From NCBI GenBank assembly GCA_019637295.1, contig JAHBVX010000003.1:62001-126000 (forward strand): a stretch of DNA of 64,000 bases. The letters are read 5' to 3'. Position numbers and translations under genes: made by a program. The notes under the pieces were generated by a model. It made no database searches. It was given only the letters and a program-made list of their open reading frames with translations, and was not told the origin of the DNA. This stretch comes from Polyangiaceae bacterium. Lineage in GTDB: Bacteria; Myxococcota_A; Polyangia; Polyangiales; Polyangiaceae. Of this stretch, positions 7,988 to 16,893 are shown piece after piece; within the stretch, counting starts at the first letter, position 1; each line of letters opens with the position of its first letter.

Positions 7988-9154
7988 TCACTCGCTGGGG
8001 CCGAGAAATGCCGGCTGCAGCCACGCTCGCTTGCCGCCCGGGGCCTCGACCGTGGCGCGCACGTACCCCTCGCTACCCTGGTGCACATACGTGGCCTCCG
8101 GGCACGCGGCCTCCCGCAGCAAGCGCCCCCCCGAGCCGGTGAACCGAATCGAGCACTGCGCCGGCTCCTTCACCCGCACGCGGGTGTGCTGCGGCGTGAC
8201 CTCCGCGTCCGCCAGCTCCACGCCGGTGCTCGCGTAGAAGTCCCCGGCCAGCATGGCAGCGCGGATGGCGTCCGGGCGCTTCTCTGCGCGGACGTGGATC
8301 CACGCTCGATCGCCGGTGTACGCGAACTTGCCCTGCCGAACACGCCCCAACTTGTCCGCGAAGTGGTGAGCGTCATCCGTCGCGAGCGCGAACACGCGCG
8401 CGCCACGACCGAGCACGTCATCCCAAAGCCGCTCGCCGGCGCTCTCGGCCACCGTGCGACCGCGCGGGTGCTGAGGATCGAGGCCGGCGTTCCAGACCTC
8501 AACGAACGCGAGCCCACGCTTGGCCAGCTTGGCGATCGTCCGCGCGTCCGCCGCGAAGTGGAACGACGGATGATTGAGCACGGTGAGCCCGCCAAGCTGC
8601 TCGGTCAGCTCCATCTGCACCTCGAACGCCTGCTGGCGCTGCAGCGCGAAGGGGAAGCGAATGCGCTCGCCCCGCGCTTCGTCCCGGGCGGGGTCGACGA
8701 ACAGCGCCGTGGTGTGGAACAGACAGCGATAGCCAGGAGGGGGCCGCGGCTTGCAGATCGTCGCGTTGTGGGTCAGCTCCACCCCAGGCACCAGCAACAG
8801 GCCCGCGGGCGGCTCGACCACGGTGATGCGATTGTGATCCGTGAGCGCGACGAAGTCGTAGCCGCGCTCGGCGTAGAACGCGAGCACCTGCTCCGGCGGC
8901 GTCTTGGCGTCGTGCGAGCGCTCGGTGTGGACGTGCGTCTGCCCCTTGAGGTAACCCGGGCGCGAGGTGCCGGGCGCGCCCTCGGTGGCGGCGCGGTCGG
9001 CGACCAGCGACGGGGCCGGCAGCTCGGGCAGCAACGGCGAGCCAATCCCCGGCACCGAGCGCACCTCGGCCGCCGAGCCCGCCCTCCGCTCGACGCCGGT
9101 ATCGAGGGACGCACAGCCCAGCGTCAGCAGGACGGCAGCGGCGGCGCGACGCAT
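7988..9154 (-). CDS. PHP-domain metal-dependent hydrolase, lipoprotein
   Basis: The 388-residue protein has the PHP metal-binding series: QTHVHT (H74, H76) with H81, LTDHN (D106, H107), PGVEL, LNHPSF and LATDDAHH near the end. PHP proteins bind two or three metal ions and hydrolyse phosphoesters. The N-terminus MRRAAAAVLLTLGC looks like a lipoprotein signal with the modified cysteine at C14, so the enzyme would sit on the outer face of a membrane. It lies upstream of the L,D-transpeptidase on the same strand, 53 bp apart. The substrate is unknown; exported PHP proteins are often annotated only as CehA/McbA-like. Confidence 0.82.
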   Translation of the reverse strand: MRRAAAAVLLTLGCASLDTGVERRAGSAAEVRSVPGIGSPLLPELPAPSLVADRAATEGAPGTSRPGYLKGQTHVHTERSHDAKTPPEQVLAFYAERGYDFVALTDHNRITVVEPPAGLLLVPGVELTHNATICKPRPPPGYRCLFHTTALFVDPARDEARGERIRFPFALQRQQAFEVQMELTEQLGGLTVLNHPSFHFAADARTIAKLAKRGLAFVEVWNAGLDPQHPRGRTVAESAGERLWDDVLGRGARVFALATDDAHHFADKLGRVRQGKFAYTGDRAWIHVRAEKRPDAIRAAMLAGDFYASTGVELADAEVTPQHTRVRVKEPAQCSIRFTGSGGRLLREAACPEATYVHQGSEGYVRATVEAPGGKRAWLQPAFLGPSE

Positions 9155-9232
9155 CGACCTCAGCTCTAGCTCGCTTCAGCCCCCCGGGCCAACTCCGCCA
9201 GACCTGGCCCACACTATTTGTTAGGCTCGGGC

Positions 9233-11455
9233 GTGCTTCGCCGCTCACTCGTCGTCGGCTACGGGCTCTTGGGCTGCGGGGCCGGCCCGCTGGGCGCCGA
9301 CTCACCCCACGCCACCCCACGCCGCGCCAGCCTCGCCCCCGTCTCGGTCTCGAGCATGAACGCCCCGCCCCCACCGCCCACTCGTCGCCAGGAACTGGTG
9401 GAGACCCTGTTCGGCGCGCCGGTGGCCGATCCCTACCGCTGGCTCGAGCAGTTCGACGACCCCGAGGTCAAGGCCTGGGTGGCCTCGCAGAACGCCTTCG
9501 CGCGCCGGACCCTCGACCAAGCGCCGAGCCACGGGTCCTTCTCACGCCGACTCGAGGAGCTGCTCACCATCGGCGAGCTGTCGCTGCCCTGGGTGCGCCG
9601 GGTCGATCGCGAGCGCACGCGCCTGTTCTACACCCAGCGCGACGGCGGCCAGAACCAGCCCGTGCTGTGGGTGCGCGACAGCGACGGCCCCGCGCGTGTC
9701 TTGTTCGATCCCAACGCCGAGCGCGCCGACGGCACGCTGTCGCTCGACTATTACGCGCCTTCTCGCGACGGCAAGCTGCTCGCCTACGGGGTGAGCCTCG
9801 GCGGCAGCGAAGAGGCCACTCTGTATCTGCGAGAGGTCGACAGCGGCCGGCTCCTGCCCGACACCATCACCCGGGCGCGCTACTCGTCCGTGTGCTGGTT
9901 GCCCGGTAACCAGCGCTTCTTCTACTCCCGGTTCCCGGCGCCGGGCAGCGTGCCGGCGGGTGAGGAGCACTATCATCGCCGAATCTACGAGCACGTCCTG
10001 GGCCGAGATCCGGACCGCGATCCGCTGCGGTTCGCCGCGCCGAAGATGACGGACTTCCCGAGCTGCACCGTGTCACCGAGCGGACGCTGGCTCGTGATCC
10101 GCGTCCACGAGAGCTGGAGCAAGACCTCGCTCTATCTGGCGGACACGCAGCGACCCTCCCTCGAGTTCACGCGCATCACCCCTGAGGGTGAGCACGTCTA
10201 CGATCCCGTCATCACCGATAACGCGCTGTTCGTGCGCAGCAACTCCGGTGCGTCGCGCTACGCGCTGTTCGCCGCCGCTCCCGAGAAGGCCGGCCGGGAG
10301 CACTGGCGACTGGTGGTGCCCGAGCACGCCCAGGACGTGCTCTCCGAGTTCAACTTCGTCGGGGGGCGGCTGTTCGTGGGCTATCTCTCGAACGCGGCCT
10401 CGCGCCTGGAGCAATTCGCACCCGACGGCCGCTCGCTCGGCGAAGTGCCGCTGCCGACCGTCGGCACCAACAACGGCGTGTCGGGCCTGCAGGACGGGGC
10501 GGAGGCCTACTTCGACTTCGAGTCGGTGGCCGCGCCCCCGGTGATCCAGCGACTCTCGCTGAAGGATGGCTCGCAGAAGGAGCTGCATCGGGTCGCCGCT
10601 CCGCTGTCCACCGACGCGTTCGTCGCCACGCGCCGCGAAGCGACGAGCAAGGACGGAACCCGAGTGCCGTTCCTGCTCGTGCACGCCAAAGACGTGGACC
10701 CGCGCCAAGGTCCTCACCGCACGATGCTCTACGGCTACGGCGGGTTCAACGTGAGCCTCCAGCCGCGCTTCTCGCGCACGCTCATCGCCTGGCTCGAGCG
10801 CGGCGGCATCTATGTCCAAGCCAACCTCCGCGGCGGGGGCGAGCAGGGCGAGGCGTGGCACCGCGCGGGGCGGCGCGAGCAGAAGCAGAACGTGTTCGAC
10901 GACTTCTACGCGGTCGCCGAGCGGCTGATCGCCGACGGCGTCACCTCCCCCTCGGCGTTGGGCATCTATGGCCGCTCCAATGGTGGTTTGCTCGTCGCGG
11001 CCGCGGTGACCCAGCGCCCCGCGCTGTTCCGGGCCGCCGTGAGCAGCGTGCCGCTCGCTGACATGCTGCGCTTCGATCGCTTTCTGATCGCGAAGCTGTG
11101 GACCAGCGAGTACGGCTCGCCCGATGCAGAGCCAGACTTTCACTGGCTCCGCGCCTACTCGCCGTACCACAACGTCCAGCCGAACAACGCCTACCCGGCG
11201 GTGCTGCTCACCAGCGCCGAGAGCGACACCCGGGTGCACCCGGTGCACGCCATGAAGTTCGGCGCCGCGCTGCAGCACGCCCAGAGCGCGCCCCGCCCGG
11301 TGCTGGTGCGGATCGACGCGGACGCGGGCCACGGGCAGGGTAAGCCGACGCGCCTGCTGGCTCGGGAGACGGCCGACGTCTACTCCTTCCTCTGGTCCCA
11401 GCTGGACCCGGACCCGGACGGGCTCCAGTCCGAGACTGAGCTCCCATCCAATTGA
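9233..11455 (+). CDS. Prolyl oligopeptidase (family S9A), probable lipoprotein
   Basis: The catalytic triad is visible: S582 in GRSNGG, D665 in SAESDTRVHP, and H700 in ADAGHGQGKP. The N-terminal half is the expected seven-bladed propeller that limits access to short peptides, starting with the DPYRWLE motif. Length (740 residues) is typical for the family plus an export signal. I chose the GTG at 9233 because it gives a basic-hydrophobic leader ending GLLGC; a TTG five codons earlier is also possible. It cleaves peptides after proline, probably in the periplasm. Divergent from the PHP gene and convergent with no other gene; the FadR-type regulator follows on the same strand. Confidence 0.92.
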   Translation: MLRRSLVVGYGLLGCGAGPLGADSPHATPRRASLAPVSVSSMNAPPPPPTRRQELVETLFGAPVADPYRWLEQFDDPEVKAWVASQNAFARRTLDQAPSHGSFSRRLEELLTIGELSLPWVRRVDRERTRLFYTQRDGGQNQPVLWVRDSDGPARVLFDPNAERADGTLSLDYYAPSRDGKLLAYGVSLGGSEEATLYLREVDSGRLLPDTITRARYSSVCWLPGNQRFFYSRFPAPGSVPAGEEHYHRRIYEHVLGRDPDRDPLRFAAPKMTDFPSCTVSPSGRWLVIRVHESWSKTSLYLADTQRPSLEFTRITPEGEHVYDPVITDNALFVRSNSGASRYALFAAAPEKAGREHWRLVVPEHAQDVLSEFNFVGGRLFVGYLSNAASRLEQFAPDGRSLGEVPLPTVGTNNGVSGLQDGAEAYFDFESVAAPPVIQRLSLKDGSQKELHRVAAPLSTDAFVATRREATSKDGTRVPFLLVHAKDVDPRQGPHRTMLYGYGGFNVSLQPRFSRTLIAWLERGGIYVQANLRGGGEQGEAWHRAGRREQKQNVFDDFYAVAERLIADGVTSPSALGIYGRSNGGLLVAAAVTQRPALFRAAVSSVPLADMLRFDRFLIAKLWTSEYGSPDAEPDFHWLRAYSPYHNVQPNNAYPAVLLTSAESDTRVHPVHAMKFGAALQHAQSAPRPVLVRIDADAGHGQGKPTRLLARETADVYSFLWSQLDPDPDGLQSETELPSN

Positions 11456-11473
11456 TATTACTACTGAGTTTCG

Positions 11474-11508
11474 ATTGTCCAACAATCTACCTTGATTGTT
11501 GGACAATT
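11474..11508. promoter_or_regulatory. Double palindrome, probable FadR/GntR-type operator
   Basis: A perfect 14-bp inverted repeat, ATTGTCCAACAATC at 11474-11487 and its exact complement at 11494-11507, is separated by 6 bp. Each arm is itself a small palindrome, ATTGT-N3-ACAAT, which fits the TnGTnnnACnA core known for FadR-subfamily operators. The pair sits 23 bp before the regulator's GTG start at 11531, as expected for autoregulation. The sequence is AT-rich against a very GC-rich background. A possible TTGATT/TACAAC promoter (11492-11497 and 11516-11521) overlaps it. Confidence 0.75.
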
Positions 11509-11530
11509 GCCTCGCTACAACGTCCGGCGC

Positions 11531-12328
11531 GTGAGCGAGCCGAGCCGACAGGGACGCCCCGAGCCCAAGAGCCCACCGCGACGGCGACCGCGCCGCGCCG
11601 AAGAGGTGGCGGAGCTGCTCAAGCGCCGCATCCTGTCCGGGGTCTACGCGCCCGGCGACAAGATCCCGGCCGAGACCGCGCTCGCGGTCGAGCTGCTGGT
11701 TCACCGCTTCACCGTGCGCGAAGCGATGAACAAGCTCGAGGAGTTGCGGCTGATCGCGCGACGCGCCGGCGTCGGAACCGTGGTGCTGCCCTACGGGGAG
11801 CACGCGGGCCTCGAGGTGGTCGAATACCTGGTCGTGTCCCCGGAGGGTGTGGTGGACACGAAGCTGCTGTCGGACCTGCTCGAGTTCGCGCGGGTGCTCG
11901 GCGCGGAGATCGCTGGCCTCGCCGCTGAGCGGCGCACCGAAGACGACCTGCTCCGGCTCGAGCACGTCTTGTTGTCGCTCCGGCGTGAGACCGCCGTCTC
12001 CAAGCTCTTGTGGCTGGACTTCCAGCTGCACACGGCCTTGGCGGACGCCGCGCACAACCTCGTGCCCAAGCTGCTGCTCAACGGCGTCCGGGGTGCGCTC
12101 GAGAAGTACGCCCCCTACCTCGAGACCCTGTGGGTGTCGCCGGGCACGATCATGAACGAGTACGAGCACGTCGTCGCCGCTGTACGAAATCGCGATGACA
12201 GCCAGGCACGCGCGCTGATGCGCGGCGTGTGGACCGAGCGCCACACCCGCTTCGTCGCGTCGTTCCAACCCGACCCCGGGTCTTCACCGACTTGGAGAAG
12301 CCCCACCGATCCGACCGGATCGATTTAA
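11531..12328 (+). CDS. GntR-family (FadR subfamily) transcriptional regulator
   Basis: Residues about 22-88 form a winged helix-turn-helix of the GntR type (AEEVAELLKRRI...YAPGDKIPAE...TVREAMNKLEEL). The rest is an all-helical FCD ligand domain with the DFQLHTALADA motif that usually contributes to metal or acid binding. Regulators of this group respond to acyl-CoAs, sugar acids or carboxylates. A longer reading from TTG 11492 would start inside the palindrome, so I prefer GTG at 11531 (265 residues). A fatty-acid link is suggested by the adjacent SCP2 gene and the acyl-CoA dehydrogenase remnant nearby, but the ligand is not known. Confidence 0.85.
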   Translation: MSEPSRQGRPEPKSPPRRRPRRAEEVAELLKRRILSGVYAPGDKIPAETALAVELLVHRFTVREAMNKLEELRLIARRAGVGTVVLPYGEHAGLEVVEYLVVSPEGVVDTKLLSDLLEFARVLGAEIAGLAAERRTEDDLLRLEHVLLSLRRETAVSKLLWLDFQLHTALADAAHNLVPKLLLNGVRGALEKYAPYLETLWVSPGTIMNEYEHVVAAVRNRDDSQARALMRGVWTERHTRFVASFQPDPGSSPTWRSPTDPTGSI

Positions 12329-12360
12329 CCAAAGCAACCGACTGTAGGAGCAAGAGCAAC

Positions 12361-12687
12361 ATGGCAACTGCGAAAGAGAAGATGGACGAGGCAGCCTCCA
12401 AGATCGCAACCAACCAAGATGCCGCCAAGAGCATCGGAGCGGTCTACAAGTTCGTCCTGGCCGGCGACGGCGGTGGCACCTGGGTGATGAACCTCAAAGA
12501 CAACCCCGGCGTCAGCGAAGGCGAAGGCGACGCGCAGTGCACGATCAAGATGGCTGCCGGTGACTACGTCGACATGCTCGAAGGTCGCGCCAACGGCCAG
12601 CAGCTGTTCTTCAGCGGCAAGCTGAAGATCGAGGGCGACATGGGCCTGGCCATGAAGCTGCAGAAGCTGACCGACGTCCTGAAGTGA
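12361..12687 (+). CDS. SCP2 sterol-binding domain protein
   Basis: This 108-residue protein is a single SCP2 domain: GAVYKFVLAGDGGGTWVMNL, then CTIKMAAGDYVDMLEG and FFSGKLKIEGDMGLAMKLQKL. Such stand-alone domains bind sterols or acyl chains in a hydrophobic tunnel and are thought to carry lipids in the cytoplasm. The ATG at 12361 is preceded by a TAGGAG ribosome-binding site. It starts 32 bp after the FadR-type regulator, so both could share a promoter and lipid-linked control. A very long hairpin follows the gene. Confidence 0.9.
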   Translation: MATAKEKMDEAASKIATNQDAAKSIGAVYKFVLAGDGGGTWVMNLKDNPGVSEGEGDAQCTIKMAAGDYVDMLEGRANGQQLFFSGKLKIEGDMGLAMKLQKLTDVLK

Positions 12688-12693
12688 TCCCCC

Positions 12694-12750
12694 GCTCGGG
12701 CCGGCGTCTCGCCGCCGCAAACTGCGGCAGCGAGACGCCCGCACCCGAGC
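12694..12750 (+). terminator. Very long hairpin between SCP2 gene and pheA (terminator or pheA leader)
   Basis: The 57-base segment folds into 23 base pairs. The outer stem is 7 bp (GCTCGGG/CCCGAGC), the middle stem 10 bp (GGCGTCTCGC/GCGAGACGCC) and the inner stem 6 bp (GCCGCA/TGCGGC), around an AAC loop. One 1x1 mismatch and a 2x4 internal loop interrupt it. There is no following T-run, so it is not a classical intrinsic terminator. It ends 10 bases before the pheA ATG and could hide the ribosome-binding region or act in attenuation. Confidence 0.65.
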
Positions 12751-12760
12751 TCCTCTCGCC

Positions 12761-13852
12761 ATGAGCCTCGACGACGAACGCCGCCGCATCGACGCCATCG
12801 ACGACGCGCTGCTCGAGCTGCTCGACGAGCGAGCCAAGGTGGCGCGAGCCATCGGTCAGCAGAAGGCTCGCGCCGGCATCGACGCCCACGATCCTGCGCG
12901 CGAGCTGGCGTTGCTCGCGCGCCTCGAGGCGCAGGTGGCCGCGCGCGCCGAGCCGAACTTCCCGACGCACGCGGTGCGGCCCGTGTTCCGAGAGATCATC
13001 AGCGCCTGCCTGTCGCAGCAGCTCGAGCTCGAGGTCGCGTTCCTCGGGCCGCCCGGCACGTTCACCCACATGGCAGCCCAGAGCGCCTTCGGACTGGCTC
13101 CCCGCTATCAGGAGCTGGCCACCATCGGCGCCGTGTTCGACGCGGTCGAGCGCGGTCACGCGCGCTACGGCGTCGTCCCGATCGAGAACTCCACCGAGGG
13201 CGGTGTGACGTTCACCCTCGACGAGCTCGTCGGTAGAGCCGTACGGATCTGGGGTGAAGTCGTGGTGGACGTGGCGCATTGCTTGCTGCGGGAGCGCGGC
13301 GACCTGACCGGCATCGAGCGCGTCTACTCCCACCCACAGGCGCTGGCGCAGTGTCGCGCGTGGCTAGGCAAGAACCTGCCCGCCGCCGAGCTGGTGCCGG
13401 CCGCGTCCACTGCGGCGGCGGCCCGACAGGCGCGCGGGGATCCCGCGGGGGCCGCCATCGCCAGTCGTCTCTCCGCCGAGCTGGAGGGCCTCGGCGTCGT
13501 GCGCGCGCCGGTCCAGGACCGAACGCAGAATGCGACACGCTTTGCCATCCTCGCGCTCGAGGAGCATCCACCCACTGGGGACGACAAGACCAGCATCGTG
13601 TACAGCCTGAAGCATGAGCGCGGCGCTCTGCGAGCGACGCTCGCGCTGCTCGAGGCCCGCGGCCTGAACCTGACGCGCATCGAGTCTCGCCCCCACCCCG
13701 AGCGTCTCTGGGAGTACCTGTTCTTCACGGACTTCGAGGGACACTCGAGCGATCCCGAGGTGGGCGCCGCCATCGCAGCGCTGGCCGAGCTGTCCCCCAG
13801 CGTGAAGGTCATCGGCAGCTATCCCCGCGCGCGTCCGCCGGGTAGGCCTTGA
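12761..13852 (+). CDS. pheA: Bifunctional chorismate mutase / prephenate dehydratase (P-protein)
   Basis: Three domains are visible in order. An AroQ-type chorismate mutase spans residues 1 to about 85 (RRRIDAIDDALLELLDERAKVA). Prephenate dehydratase follows from about 98 (FLGPPGTFTHMAA, with QNATRF near 255), and a C-terminal ACT domain has the ESRP motif that binds phenylalanine for feedback inhibition. The enzyme converts chorismate to phenylpyruvate for phenylalanine synthesis. Length (363) is normal. The protein ends naturally at GSYPRARPPGRP, and a fragment of another gene begins within its last codons. The long hairpin just upstream may control it. Confidence 0.95.
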   Translation: MSLDDERRRIDAIDDALLELLDERAKVARAIGQQKARAGIDAHDPARELALLARLEAQVAARAEPNFPTHAVRPVFREIISACLSQQLELEVAFLGPPGTFTHMAAQSAFGLAPRYQELATIGAVFDAVERGHARYGVVPIENSTEGGVTFTLDELVGRAVRIWGEVVVDVAHCLLRERGDLTGIERVYSHPQALAQCRAWLGKNLPAAELVPAASTAAAARQARGDPAGAAIASRLSAELEGLGVVRAPVQDRTQNATRFAILALEEHPPTGDDKTSIVYSLKHERGALRATLALLEARGLNLTRIESRPHPERLWEYLFFTDFEGHSSDPEVGAAIAALAELSPSVKVIGSYPRARPPGRP

Positions 13853-14297
13853 CAGGAGTTACTACCTCGCCGTCGGGATCATGCGGGCGGCGTACGAGCA
13901 CGCGCTGCAGCACGCCCGCGAGCGGGTGCAGTGGGGCCGCCCGATCATCGAACACCAACACGTCAGCAAGAAGCTCTTCGAGTGCTACCAGGCCATCGAG
14001 GCGGCGAGGGCCTACCTGTGGAAGGGAAGCTGGCTGAGCAAGGAGCGCTTCCCCGGCGACCTCAAGACGAGCCTGGGCGCGAAGACCTTCGCGACCGAGC
14101 TGGCGGTCAAGCACACCACCGAGATGGTGCAGGTGCTCGGTGGTTACGGCATCTCGCGGGAGTACCCGGTAGAGAAGTATGCACGCGACGCCCTGCTCCT
14201 GCGCATCATGGACGGCACCAACGAGACGCTGATGAACAAGGCGCAAAGCACCTGGACTGAGCGGACGGGCTGGGCACCGGAACGGTGGACGAGGTGA
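13845..14297 (+). pseudogene. Acyl-CoA dehydrogenase, C-terminal remnant
   Basis: This frame encodes only the C-terminal helical domain of an acyl-CoA dehydrogenase: GLDRSYYLAVGI, HARERVQWGRPI, LGGYGISREYPVEKYARD and MDGTNE. Homology begins at GLDR, whose codons overlap the last two codons and stop of pheA in another frame, so there is no room for the N-terminal and middle FAD domains. The first ATG is at 13881 (138 residues). A deletion that joined the middle of an acyl-CoA dehydrogenase gene to the end of pheA is the simplest explanation. The remnant ends with its own stop and shows no internal frameshift, so it may be recent. Confidence 0.75.
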
Positions 14298-14324
14298 AGG
14301 GACGGGGCTACTCTGGCTGCCGCC

Positions 14325-15170
14325 GTGAGCGCCAAAGACCCGCTGAACCAGACGCTGCCCGCGAGCAGCAGCGGCCCGCGCTATGGCCTGGTCTATGGCC
14401 GTCGTACCCTGCCGCTGGCGGAGGGTGAGTTCATCCTGGGACGCGGAGAAGACTGCCACATCACGCTGGACAGCGCGCAAGTCTCGCGCCGTCACGCTCG
14501 CCTGCTGGTCACCATGGCCGGGGTCGTGGTCGAGGATCTCGGCAGCGTCAACGGCGTCATCCTCGACGGACAGCGGGTCGCCAAGCGGGCCACCGTCGCG
14601 CCGGGTGCGACGCTGAAGCTGGCGGACGAGCTCTTGCGCCTGGTGGATCTGACCAGCGAGTCGGCCCGCGCCACCGCTCCACTCCGACACTCGGACACGC
14701 TGCGCGTGGATCTGGCAGAGACCGCAGGGCTCGAGAACACCGAGCGCCGCCAAGACGCCTTCGCGATGCTGTCGACGGTAGCCGAGAAGTCACTCGCGCT
14801 CGGGCGCGTCGCAGACGCCGAGCGCGTCCTTTCCGGGGTGCTGGGACAGGTGCTGGCCGACGCGCAAGCGAAGAAGCCGCTGCCGGCGGCGCTCACCGAG
14901 GGCGCTGCTCGTCAGGCCGCGAGGCTGGCGGTAGCGGCGGGCCACGGCCGCTGGGCCAACTACGCCATCTCGCTGTACGCCGCCCTCCGGCGGCCACTGC
15001 CGATGGACGTGATCGACTCGCTGCACGAGAACGTGCGTAAGCTGCCGCAGCTCGAGACCACGCGGCTGTCGCAGTACGTCACCTCCCTCGCCGGCGTGGA
15101 CCTCTCGCCCGCGGAGCGCTTCGCGCTGCGCCGTCTCGAGGGCTTGCTCCGGGTGTTGAAGTCTATTTGA
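14325..15170 (+). CDS. FHA-domain protein
   Basis: Residues about 20-105 form a forkhead-associated domain with [15 protein letters not shown] and the [11 protein letters not shown] turn, which bind phosphothreonine peptides. The remaining 175 residues are predicted helical and are not recognised; they may be a TPR-like scaffold. No membrane segment is seen. In myxobacteria FHA proteins read out Ser/Thr kinase signals, and four such kinases are encoded in this window, though none next to it. The start is GTG at 14325. The last 8 bases overlap the 3' end of the convergent FKBP gene. Confidence 0.85.
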   Translation: MSAKDPLNQTLPASSSGPRYGLVYGRRTLPLAEGEFILGRGEDCHITLDSAQVSRRHARLLVTMAGVVVEDLGSVNGVILDGQRVAKRATVAPGATLKLADELLRLVDLTSESARATAPLRHSDTLRVDLAETAGLENTERRQDAFAMLSTVAEKSLALGRVADAERVLSGVLGQVLADAQAKKPLPAALTEGAARQAARLAVAAGHGRWANYAISLYAALRRPLPMDVIDSLHENVRKLPQLETTRLSQYVTSLAGVDLSPAERFALRRLEGLLRVLKSI

Positions 15171-15669
15171 CGATCTCGACCAGCTCGACGTCGAACACCA
15201 GCGTGGCGTCGGGTCCGATCTTGGGTGGGCTGCCGCGCTTGCCGTAGGCCAGGTCCCCCGGGATGGTCAGCTTGCGACGGCCCCCCTTCTTCATGCCCGG
15301 CACGCCCTCGTCCCAACCTCGGATGACCTCGCTCGCGCCGAGGGTGAACTCGAAGGGCTCGCCGCGATCCCGCGAGCTGTCGAACTTCGTGCCGTCGAGC
15401 AGCGTGCCCGTGTAATGCACCCGCACCTTGTCGCCCTTCTTGGCGGCGGGCCCCTTGCCCGGCGCGAGGTCCTCCTTGACCAGCTCGCTCGGCGCCGCCC
15501 CATCGGCGGCGTCGGTGACCACCGGCGAGGACGCCGGGGGCGCGGCCGTAGGCGCGGTGCGCGCCGGTCGCGGACGCGACTCGGGCTCGGGAACCTTCTG
15601 CTCGCAGGCGGCGCTCGCGAGCACAACGGCACCAAGAGCGAGGAAGGCAGGTGTCAGGTGTCGCTTCAT
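15163..15669 (-). CDS. FKBP-type peptidyl-prolyl isomerase, lipoprotein
   Basis: A leader [22 protein letters not shown] with a lipobox gives a lipid-anchored protein. After a Pro/Ala linker the FKBP domain covers about residues 75-168, with [16 protein letters not shown], the GWDEGVPGM core and the IPGDLAYG loop that form the active site. It should catalyse cis-trans isomerisation at proline during folding of exported proteins. The domain is complete. The gene overlaps the FHA gene tail to tail by 8 bases. Confidence 0.92.
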   Translation of the reverse strand: MKRHLTPAFLALGAVVLASAACEQKVPEPESRPRPARTAPTAAPPASSPVVTDAADGAAPSELVKEDLAPGKGPAAKKGDKVRVHYTGTLLDGTKFDSSRDRGEPFEFTLGASEVIRGWDEGVPGMKKGGRRKLTIPGDLAYGKRGSPPKIGPDATLVFDVELVEIVK

Positions 15670-15750
15670 GGGGGCTTGCTATGCAACGTTCCGGCTCGTG
15701 TGACAAGCTTCGCGCACTCGACGTCGCGCGCTCGCGCCGCGACCTGCACC

Positions 15751-16893
15751 ATGCGCCGAACTCGCCTCGCCTTCAGTCACCTCGCGGCAGTTGCCGTCGC
15801 AGCCGTGGCCGTGGCCGCAGCCGTCCTCTGGCTCACTAGGCGCGCACCCGTCGCCGAGGCGCCCCCTGGCCCCCCGGCGCCCTCGAGGGCGCGCACACGG
15901 CCGTTCGTCGTCGACGTCCATGTCCACCTGTCGGCTCGCGGCGTGGGGCGGCTCGCCGAGCTGATGGAGCGCCACCAGTTCGACCATGTCGTCAACCTCT
16001 CCGGCGGCCACCCCCTCGACGGATTGCCCGCACAGCTCGAGGCAGCGCGCCGCTCGGGCGGGCGGATCACGGTGTTCGCCACGCTGGCTTACGAGCAGGC
16101 GGCGGCGCCGGGCTACGGCGAGCGGATGGCGCGACTGCTGCGCGCCGCCCACGCACAGGGTGCGCGAGGGCTGAAGATCGCCAAACTCCTCGGTCTTGGG
16201 CTACGGGGCCCCGACGACGCGCTGATCCCCGTGGACGATCCCGAGCTCGACGTCGTATTCGAGACCGCCGCTCAGCTCGACATGCCCGTCGCGATCCACT
16301 CCGGGGATCCCAAGGCGTTCTGGCTGCCAGTGGACGAAGACAACGAGCGGCGCGACGAGCTGCGGGCGCACCCCGGTTGGTCCCAGCACGGCCTCGACGT
16401 GCCGAGCTTCGACGAGGTCTTGGCGCAGCTCGAGCGCAGAGTCGCCCGACACCCGAAGACCACGTTCATCTCGCTGCACTTCGGCAACGCCGCCGAGGAG
16501 CCCGAGCGTGTGGCGGCGCAGCTGCGCAAGTACCCCAACCTGTACGTCGACACGGCGGCGCGCGTCCCGGAGCTCGGCCGTCACCCACCCGCCCGGCTGC
16601 GCCAGCTGTTCATCGAGTTTCAGGATCGCATCCTGTTCGGCTCGGACCTCGGCGTAGGCCCAGCGGGCACGCCGCTGTTCCTTGGCTCGAGCGGCAGCGA
16701 GCCACCCACGGCGGAGGAAGAGCGGCTGTTCTTCGCAGCGACGCGGCGCTACTTCGAGACGGCGGATCGGGACTTCGCACACCCCACCCCCATCCAGGGG
16801 CGCTGGACCATCAGCGGCATAGACCTGCCGCCCGACGTGCTGCGCAAGATCTACGGCGAGAACGCCAAGCGCGTGCTCAAGCTCGACCGCTGA
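15751..16893 (+). CDS. Amidohydrolase-2 family metal-dependent hydrolase, membrane-anchored or exported
   Basis: After an N-terminal hydrophobic segment (residues about 10-30) the protein shows the TIM-barrel amidohydrolase series: DVHVHLS, AIHSGD, SLHFGN and GSDLGVG. This group (amidohydrolase 2) includes metal-dependent hydrolases and decarboxylases such as ACMSD, and substrate cannot be deduced. Export is unusual for the family. I chose ATG 15751 because longer readings run through the FKBP gene region. Its last 17 bases overlap the end of the convergent MFS gene. Confidence 0.82.
   Translation: MRRTRLAFSHLAAVAVAAVAVAAAVLWLTRRAPVAEAPPGPPAPSRARTRPFVVDVHVHLSARGVGRLAELMERHQFDHVVNLSGGHPLDGLPAQLEAARRSGGRITVFATLAYEQAAAPGYGERMARLLRAAHAQGARGLKIAKLLGLGLRGPDDALIPVDDPELDVVFETAAQLDMPVAIHSGDPKAFWLPVDEDNERRDELRAHPGWSQHGLDVPSFDEVLAQLERRVARHPKTTFISLHFGNAAEEPERVAAQLRKYPNLYVDTAARVPELGRHPPARLRQLFIEFQDRILFGSDLGVGPAGTPLFLGSSGSEPPTAEEERLFFAATRRYFETADRDFAHPTPIQGRWTISGIDLPPDVLRKIYGENAKRVLKLDR

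Noticed and set aside
4524-8237. 1237-codon ORF on the plus strand
   Set aside because: It runs through the real zinc-ribbon/GYF gene in another frame and antisense through the L,D-transpeptidase; Arg/Ala-rich with no domain.
10073-12268. 731-codon minus-strand ORF
   Set aside because: Antisense to prolyl oligopeptidase and the GntR regulator, both of which have complete catalytic or binding motifs on the plus strand.
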